A stretch of 64,000 nt of DNA from Hoplostethus atlanticus (taxonomy: Eukaryota > Chordata > Actinopteri > Trachichthyiformes > Trachichthyidae): assembly GCA_034670405.1 (NCBI GenBank), contig JAXDDX010000014.1, positions 4,693,001-4,757,000 of the forward strand. The letters are read 5' to 3'. Positions 56,730-64,000 of this stretch are shown one piece after another. The notes beneath the pieces were generated by a model that did no database searches, was not told the DNA's origin, and saw nothing but the letters and a program-made list of their open reading frames with translations. Within the stretch, counting starts at the first letter, position 1; the number at the start of each line of letters is the position of its first letter. A program made the position numbers and the translations under genes.

Positions 56730-58225
56730 GAAATCCAGCGACACCTGCCCAGAAAATGCTCCCCAGACTCAGCATCAGCCTCAGCCCCTACCCTCAGCAC
56801 ATAACTGCGGTCTTCGGCTGCAAACTGCCTGTGTCATCTCTTAGTTCTCAGGCCTCTTTGATATCCCTTGCCCTAAGTCCTCGTGCCACTTTCCTTAAAT
56901 TTCGCCAGTGTCATGTCCCAAGTCCCACTTTTGACCACAGTAACCCCTCTCTCTGAACTCAAAGGGTCTTTGATGTCTATTCACATTCTACTCACTTCCT
57001 CATACCCTGTTTCTAAGGGATTTGTGTTTTCTTGCTACCCCTCAATAATAGATTCTTTCCTTTGCCTATTCTTGTCAACCATTCCCATGCTTAACCTCTG
57101 AGCTGTACCTCTTGCCACCTATGAATACAAACTACCGACCAAAAAAAGGATCCGACTGATGTTCCAACCATTCATCGCTCTGAGGCGACAAGACAGACTG
57201 CCTTCAAATGCACATCTGTGTGTGAATGGTACTGACCCGTGCAAGCCATTGACCCACAGGAAAAATCTTCTTTGCCTCCATGTTGCAGTGAGGAGTCTTC
57301 CACTCTTCTCCTCTCCTGCTGTCAAACTGCCCTAGCACTCTCTCCTCCATTATTGTCACTATTCCTCAACGTCCAAAAATGTCACCTGAAAAATCAAGAA
57401 AACGGACACAGGCAATGGAAGAGTGATGGACTGTATTTACAATGGAATTGGACTGGAATTGGCCACTGTCACTCAACTTGTCTATTTGATCTCTCTCTTT
57501 TTTACTCTCTCTTTCTCTGGCACCACTGTAATAATTCTCCCTTGGCTGGAACCCCTTGTTGTCTGTGCGTGCTGTGGGTGATGTGCTGTAACCCCAAATG
57601 AAGTTCTTCAACAAAAAAGGATAAAATGACTGGACATTTAACATTGGTCCATAGGGGAAGCATAAAAAACGACTTTCCTATTTTCTCAGAAAAGAAACCC
57701 TTATGGACAGAAAAAGAGTAAAGTAATTAATGTTGTGTTATATTTTTGTTTTTAAAAGAACTTAAAGAGAATCAACATGTTCTTCCAGAGACTGAAAATA
57801 AGCAAAAAGCCAGCTTCCAAAAGTGTGATTGTGAATGTGTGCCTGTATGCGCATGAGAGAGAGAGAGAGAGAGAGAGAGAAAACATGCATGCAAGTGCAT
57901 TTGTGAGGCTGTGTGTGTGTATGTGTGTCTGTGTGTGTGTGAAATGCTCATGTGTGAGTATTTTGGGCTTGCACTGCTAATTTAAAAATAACAATGAAAA
58001 CAGCATCGTCATTGATAATGATAATGAAAAGAAGTTGTTATTATATTGAAGTGAGCTGAAGACTTGAGGAGGTCACTAAGGTTAAGAACTCAGGCAGTAA
58101 ATGAATGTGTGGAAATAGATTGAAAAATTAGATGTAAATAATAAATAAACCATTCAGAATGAACCTCCCCAGTAACCCGTCATTCTGTGCAACTAACCAG
58201 GAATAAACATCTCAGAACACATTTT
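56730..58225 (+). other. SYT7: SYT7 3' untranslated region (end approximate)
   Basis: No further coding sequence follows the stop. Overlapping AATAAA signals at 58140-58145 and 58144-58149, and another at 58202-58207, give a plausible first 3' end near 58.2 kb. Mammalian SYT7 has a long 3' UTR, so distal ends up to about 59.8 kb are possible. GA (57857-57880) and TG (57909-57940) repeats lie within it. Confidence 0.55.
58140..58207 (+). terminator. SYT7: Cluster of AATAAA polyadenylation signals
   Basis: Three AATAAA hexamers (58140, 58144, 58202) within 70 bases, with GT-rich and T-rich sequence following (GTGTGTCATGTGTC near 58245). The arrangement is consistent with a cleavage site between 58.16 and 58.24 kb. 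Confidence 0.5.
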
Positions 58226-61200
58226 CATTTTGCTTTTTTACAGAGTGTGTCATGTGTCAAAGGATGATATTACCTTTGGGATAGTTATCAGATATACCTG
58301 ACCGTGTCTTTTTGGGTCGATAACTGAGTGTGGGTCAGTCTTCCAGTTGTTTTCTTCACTGCTCCAGACATAACCTGAATGTGACCTCTCCCAAGTCTTG
58401 ATCAGTGGATGAATGACAACATACTAGAGTAATAATATCTGGAAAAAAAAAAACCTTTTCTACATTCCATAGTTTGTTTTTGTCTACTGGATGTGTGTGT
58501 GTGTTTGCACTGTGTATGAGTGTCAATATTTGAATGTTAGTTTGTGTGATTGTCTGTATTTACTGTGAGTCCCTCTGTGTGTATATCTGCACTGACTTCT
58601 CCTTTGCCAGTTTAATACAGAACAACATTGTTTACTGTTTTTATTCTGTATGTGATACAGATGTACAAAGAATTATGTTACAATTTTCTTTTCTTCTTTT
58701 TTTTTCTAAGTTCACGAGATTGATCTGAACAAATCACTGCACTTGTTGACTACAACGTGGGAACAAACCTCTCTACATAGCAGCGTTATTTTCTGTTAGT
58801 GTGGTTTCAGAGGTTGGGGAGGGGGCAAATCAACGACCCTAGATAAAATATCCTACCCTCGACCTTCAATAAGAAAGCTTGAGTTTACAAAGCAGTAGTC
58901 ATCAAGTTTGGGTCTGAATTATCAGGCATATATCTGTCGCTCTAGTCCAAACCAACTCACCGAGACCATCAAATGAAGGGTGGCTCCTCAGCATCACAGC
59001 TGACGTTCCCCCTACACAACCCGCTGTGCACACATGCTTTTTTGGCACAAAGTGTTCTTTGTGTGCCTTATAAACCCCACCCCGCCCTGCTCTCCACCAT
59101 ATGCGCTCGCTCTCTCCAAGTGTCAGGGAGAAAAGGTGAGACGGAAGATGATCATCACCTCTTTTGCATCACTGTTAGCTATGTCTCAGGTCAGAGCATC
59201 CCAAAATAACTGGGAACACAGTCATCTCTCGCTCCTGCTGGTCCTACTTGCAAACAAGGCATTATTCTGAGTGCTGCTGACAAAGCATTACATTCCAAAG
59301 GCTCAGTGAAAAGTCATTGTAGGACTTCAATGCAACTTAAAATATTGATTCAATAACAGTCAGGGTTTGATACTTTTTGCTTTTGAACAACTGAGCTAGA
59401 ATTGTCTTTCTAAGATAGTCACACTCTTCACTGGCCTAATAGCTTAAAACACACTGATCATTTTTACTGCTCATATATCTGATCTAGGGCATTCTCTGTT
59501 GAAGGATTGCTTGAGACATAGAGAGGTTAACCAGCAAGTCATAATTCATTTGATATAGTGTAAAAATAATGATAGTGAAGTGTGCTGTATGTAAAAAAAA
59601 AAAACCATCAGTGTTAACTGGGGGTGTTGATATCTGTCTGTCCTTGGTATCTCTCAGCCCCCTCTTTTGCTCCCTTTTCTCTTTGTAGTTACACATCAGT
59701 GGGATGCACAATGTTATATATCAACCATTTATTTTTTTGAAATCTGTACAGTGTATATAGATATATAAATGTGTATATAAAAAGAAGATACCACTGAGAT
59801 TGTTATGAATTTTTCTAAAGCTTATTTGTCTTATTTCCCCTATTTTTGCAAATCTACTTTAAACTGGTGGATTCAGTAGCTGTTCTGCGGGGCTGCTTCC
59901 TCACTCCCGCCAAATTTTTTATTACAACTATGATTCTCTGAGTGTAAACTGAGAGCCTTCAAGTGCAGTATCACCAACTATCACTAACTCCCTGTCAAAC
60001 CCCGTCGACTTAGTTTTGCTCGATATGGAGTGTCGATTACCAGCAAACTCTTCTAATGTAGAGGTTTAATTGTAATACAAGGACCTCTAGGGTAATTAAC
60101 AAAGATTTAATTCGTACTGATCTCTAGCATTAAGGAAAATGCCTCAACTCTTTGCCTCCTACACATTGAATTTTTCACTGCACTACAACACAAGATAACC
60201 GCTCTTTTCTGAGATGTGTGGGTGGAGGTGTGTATGTTTAATGTTTAACTAATCCACTTACACAACCCTTTCACCTTCGGGGGTGAAACGGCAAACGCTT
60301 CCACTCCTCTCTTACCCGTCTCCCTGTGTGATGAAGGTCGAGAGGCAGGTGATAGGGAGAGAGGAAACAAGAGAAGAATAACATGAAATTTAAATTCCAG
60401 GGGAGCAGAGGATGGTGGCTGGGGGTAGGATGAAACTGAGAGCTGTCACGACACAGAGAAACAGCAGTGGGGGATGACAGGAGCGCAGGTCTAGAGATAG
60501 GCAAAGTGGGTGTGCGTGGGCAAAAGACAAGTACACATTCCAAACACGCTTCAGGGGAATGAAGACAAGAATTTTGCTACCCATGCATGCAGGATCCACA
60601 GGTGGTACTATTTTTCTTCCAGAGAAGCACAGGGACATGTGTTATTGTAACAAACAGCGATGTTCACATGAAACTCCTGTCAAAGGAGTGATTGATTGTA
60701 CGTATATATATATTTACACAGACACAAATAGGCAATACAATAATACAATATGAGGTTTCAAGGTCCATGTTTATCTCATAGAAGATTTAATTTATGAAAC
60801 AGATGGCAGAAGAGCAAAGAGCACACAGAGGGGAACCCTTCTGACATCACTTTGGTCTATTTTAGGACAAGCTGAGAACATGAAAATGAAAGGCTGACGT
60901 AGCCTTCTTCAACATGATACAACTGCTTCTGACAATGAGCACGAAAATGCACAACAACATTTTTATTTGTCTCAAATCGTAGCAGAATTTGATTTCTTTA
61001 TGTAACACTTGGCATTGGGTCATGTGCACATTATAATTCTATGGTCATACACAAGCAGACAGAAGGCTTGTCGGCTGTGTTGAGATTCTGTGCACATCGT
61101 CTGGCCAGAGGGCACTTCCCTCCTGCTCTCAGAACAAGGTTCCACTGAACTGACATGACACACAGCTAGGCAAGGAATTTTCCCCATAGTCAAAACACTC

Positions 61201-61814
61201 TGATGCAGTGGTAGAGAATAAAGAAAGACATTTTACATTGTTTACATGGCGCAGGGCAAAACATATCTGTAATTAAATTGGATACTTATCTAGTCTGAAA
61301 AACTCACTAATGCCCTCTCACAAGTGCAGTAAAAACACATGGCATAGCTTATAGCCAACATTAACTGCATGCACAACACACAGACAGATAAGGTTTTTTG
61401 CACCTCACGTCTTCATTTTTAACGTCCATAAAGGTATTGGTTTTCAACCCAAGTGCCCAGGTTCACTAGTCAGTAGCAGATGTTCTTTAGAATGACGATT
61501 GATGCTGTCATCTTTTCACATTAAAGTGTGCAACACGGTATTGCACATATATTGCACAAACCACCAGCTTCGTGGATCATGAACTTCATAGGAGGCAACC
61601 CATCTGCCAAAGAGAGATTAATGATCAGCAGGTGTGACAGGCTGTCACCGAAACAAAACAATATGCTTCCACCTGGTGTCCATGTGTTGACACTGCAGTT
61701 ACCACAGTCTCCATTACGTAACATTGCTCATACCTTTACAAAGAATCTCCCTGTGTGCTTTTCAACCTTCTGGTATTTGAAACTTTGTAATTAAAAGAAA
61801 GACAATAAGCAACA
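58226..61814. other. Intergenic region or distal SYT7 3' UTR; no gene recognised
   Basis: The longest open frames are short and unrelated to known proteins. LRRC10B (one long leucine-rich coding exon in other vertebrates) is not here: no leucine-rich-repeat frame exists. PPP1R32 exons were not recognised either, although small diverged exons cannot be excluded by eye. Confidence 0.55.
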
Positions 61815-62450
61815 AGTCACAGTACAGAACCAAAATTTATTAAACAACAACCCACTGGCACCGTAATAATCACTTTACACAACAAGGGTCATACAACTCA
61901 ACAGGCCTGGCAGTGAGTGAATGACTGAGTCTGTGTTTTTGTTGTCTAGATACAGATAATCAGGCTGTATTTATCAATCAAAGTTGGCTTATTCATTATC
62001 CCTCTTCAAACTGGCAGTACAGTCATTGTTTGTTTTTTATTTACAGTCATGATTTATATATGAAGACCTTGCACCTAAAGATTACAATACATTGAGTGTA
62101 CAAAATATTAAGAACACCTTCCTAATGTTGTGTTGCACCACCTTTTTGCACAATCCATATCTTAATTGTGTCAAGACCTAAAAATCCTTCAACTTGTCTC
62201 CTCTGTATCTACATCTCCCTATCTCCATTGAATGGATTTTAACAGATGAAGTAACGGACCGTAGCTTTCATGTGGATTTACCTGGTCAGCATATTTCACG
62301 GAGATAGTAGGTGTTCCTGATATTTTGCACACTCAGTGTATAATTGGAGCAAAAAGGAGCAGATTCCCAATGGAGGATTTCTGGTGGGTTACGCCCCTGA
62401 AATTGTATTCAGTGCACCACCTAGCAGCAGTCTCTCAGAGGGTCGTAGCC
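61815..62450 (-). other. SDHAF2: SDHAF2 3' untranslated region (end approximate)
   Basis: Downstream of the - strand stop. An AATAAA (TTTATT on +, 61836-61841) about 610 bases past the stop marks the probable polyadenylation signal. The complete Tc1-type MITE at 62090-62338 lies inside this UTR and makes up about 40 % of it. Confidence 0.6.
62090..62338. mobile_element. Tc1/mariner-type MITE, copy B
   Basis: A 249-bp element flanked by TA (62088-62089, 62339-62340). It begins CATTGAGTGTACAAAATATT and ends GCACACTCAGTG. The interior shares AAGAACACCTTCCTA, TGCACAATCCAT, TGGATTTACCTGGTCAGC and GTGTTCCTGATATTTTG with its family and with copy A at 1425-1688. It is better preserved than copy A. 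Confidence 0.88.
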
Positions 62451-62581
62451 TCATTGGCTTTCCTTGTCCAGGTACTCCAAGTTTGGGGCGTCCAACCTCT
62501 GTTCCTGGTTCCGATTCTTTGTGAACTCCTTTAGCAAATCCATGATCTCTCCTTGGTAAATATCAGGGGTGGGCTGGGCCT
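62451..62581 (-). CDS. SDHAF2: Succinate dehydrogenase assembly factor 2, last coding exon
   Basis: Reading the - strand, a splice acceptor TTTTGTTGCCGGCAG is followed by two bases finishing a codon and 42 codons plus TGA (62451-62453): [42 protein letters not shown]. This is the C-terminus of SDHAF2/Sdh5 (human ends [40 protein letters not shown], recalled). SDHAF2 is a small mitochondrial matrix protein that promotes covalent FAD attachment to SDHA, the catalytic subunit of complex II. Earlier exons, with the core helices and mitochondrial presequence, must lie beyond base 64000. The gene converges on SYT7, a synteny seen in mammals. It differs mainly at the extreme C-terminus. Confidence 0.92.
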
Positions 62582-63039
62582 CTGCCGGCAACAAAAGAAA
62601 ACAGATTTTCAGAAGGTATGGGGGGGGGTGGGGAATCAGGCTATATTACACAGTGGCAGACCTGGCAAAATGTCTGTATATAAAGATAAAGGACCCAAAT
62701 AATCTCATGTAAAAGGCCCTGGTCCTCCTAAGACCAAATAATGCTGTTTTATCATCTGTAGAGGACATGGTCTATCTCTGAGGGCATACCTGGCACTGCC
62801 ATGATTTGCCTTGTCTCTTATAGGGGACATTAAGACGCCACCATCTCAATTAACAAGTTTCAATAATGTAAAAACAATATTTAATTTAGTTTGTTGAAAA
62901 TGAGTGGATATCAGGGCAAAGTTGAAATAATTGACTGAATTAGAGAAAATTAGAAACACAAGATGAAGGGCATCCTGGAACAGTGAACGGGACTCAGCAT
63001 CAGCAGCCCTAAAATGATTACCAACTAAAAATATAAGCC
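62582..63039 (-). other. SDHAF2: SDHAF2 last intron (part)
   Basis: Intron sequence upstream of the last SDHAF2 exon, with a run of G interrupted by T near 62619-62632 (C-rich pyrimidine stretch on the - strand). No further exon recognised before the window end. Confidence 0.7.
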
Positions 63040-63945
63040 CTTTAACAAGTATTCTACCCACTTGACTTTCTGTATTTTGTGGTGTTGCAAACTGACATGT
63101 TTTGAGTCAAAACGTATTCAACCCCTTTGCAGTGACACTCTAAATTGAGTTAAGGTGCATCCAAATTCCCCTGAATGTCCTTGAGATGTCGCTACATGAG
63201 TCAATAAACTCATGCCATGACATCCAAGGAACTGCTTGTAGAATTCAGAGACAGAATTGTGAGGAGGAAAGGATGTTGGGTGTTCACAAGAGCACAGTAG
63301 GCGGCATAATTAGGAAATAGAAACTACAGGGGCTGTGATGCGAGATCTTGCCAGAAGGACAACATTCAGTGTAGCACTTCACAAATCTGTGCTGTATGGC
63401 CAGAAGGAAGCCACATGCCTGGAGTTTCCAAAAATGCAGTGAAAGACTCTGAGAGCATGCAGCAAATGATTCTGTGGTCTAATGAAATGAAAATTGAACT
63501 CTTCAGCCGTAACATAAAGCGTTATGTCTGGCGGAAACTGGGCACAGCTCATCCCCCATCTAACACCACCCCTACTGTGAAGCATGGTGGCACAGCATCT
63601 GGCTATGGGTGTGCCTTTCAGTGGCAATGACTGGGAGACTTGTAAGGATAGAGGGAATAAAGAATGGAGCCACGGTGTATATACCAATAAGACAATGGGT
63701 CTTGTTGGTATATACAGCCAAATAAACACTGCAATGGCTTCAAAACAAGAATGTGAAAGTCCTTGAGTGGCCCAGCCAAAGCCAAGAAAATCTGTGAAAT
63801 GGCTTGAAGGTAGCTGTTCACAGAAACTCCCCTTTCAATTCAACCAAGCTTGAGCAAATCTGCAAGGACGAATGGGAAAAACGTCCCCAAATCCAGACGT
63901 GCCAAGTATTCACACAGGGGGTTGAATACTATTTAAAGGTGCTGT
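63040..63945 (+). mobile_element. Decayed Tc1-like transposon
   Basis: A roughly 900-bp full-length but degenerate Tc1-type element. The left side has TTTTGTGGTGTTGCAAACTG and GTATTCAACCCCTTTG; the right side has GGGGGTTGAATACTATTTAAA. Between them lie remnants of a Tc1 transposase in order: helix-turn-helix region (about 63230-63330), catalytic region and C-terminus. Precise ends and target duplication are not certain. Confidence 0.75.
63415..63633 (+). pseudogene. Tc1 transposase fragment
   Basis: A residual frame with LWSNEMKIELFSRNIKRYVW, then RRKLGTA-like and TPTVKHGGTASGYGCAFQW. It corresponds to the central DDE region of Tc1 transposases around the VKHGGGSxMVWGCF motif, with substitutions in otherwise invariant positions. 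The flanking HTH and C-terminal parts are in other frames or interrupted by stops, so the copy is inactive. Confidence 0.75.
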
Positions 63946-64000
63946 GTGTAGGATTTGAAACATCAATATAGCATTGTCAAATTAATTGTGATACCGTAGT

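Noticed and set aside
57239..57601. 120-codon frame after the SYT7 stop
   Set aside because: Lies in the SYT7 3' UTR, has no domain or leucine-rich repeat, and overlaps an equally long - strand frame.

Overview
This window is a piece of a ray-finned (teleost) fish chromosome. The base composition is AT-rich and vertebrate-like, coding sequence is sparse and split by GT-AG introns, there are many TG, TC and CA microsatellites, and there are Tc1/mariner, hAT, PIF/Harbinger and LINE copies of the kind common in teleosts. There is no bacterial-style gene organisation, CRISPR array or operon.

The main gene is SYT7 (synaptotagmin-7) on the + strand. Twelve consecutive coding exons run from the transmembrane exon (19918-20021) to the stop codon (56727-56729). 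Only the short first coding exon with the start codon is missing; it is presumably upstream of base 1. The exons splice in one open frame (1985 nt, 660 codons plus stop). They encode a membrane anchor with a cysteine cluster, a very long linker made from several in-phase cassette exons, and the C2A and C2B calcium-binding domains, with every calcium-ligand aspartate present. This is the long form of the protein, a high-affinity Ca2+ sensor for slow exocytosis, synaptic facilitation and lysosome/plasma-membrane fusion.

At the right end the last coding exon of SDHAF2 (mitochondrial succinate dehydrogenase assembly factor 2) lies on the - strand (62451-62581), tail to tail with SYT7. In mammals SDHAF2 and SYT7 are also close and convergent, but with PPP1R32 and LRRC10B between them; neither is visible here.

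The left third (1-19.9 kb) is the upstream flank or first intron of SYT7. It holds transposon remnants: a Tc1-type MITE (1425-1688), two PIF/Harbinger-type elements with TTA/TAA duplications (5020-5844, 14686-15944; the second carries a MADF-domain remnant), two hAT MITEs with perfect 8-bp target duplications (16012-16186, 18100-18385), and LINE 3' ends. At 9.2-11.6 kb on the - strand sits a decayed multi-exon gene of a recurrent, poorly characterised teleost family that looks transposon-derived, followed by an intact 271-codon frame with an N-terminal PB1/ubiquitin-like region.

The SYT7 introns are rich in simple repeats. Several microsatellites directly form the polypyrimidine tract of a SYT7 3' splice site. 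The largest intron (38.0-51.5 kb) also contains a perfect inverted repeat with 25-bp arms and a diverged local duplication. The right end of the window is a decayed Tc1 transposon.
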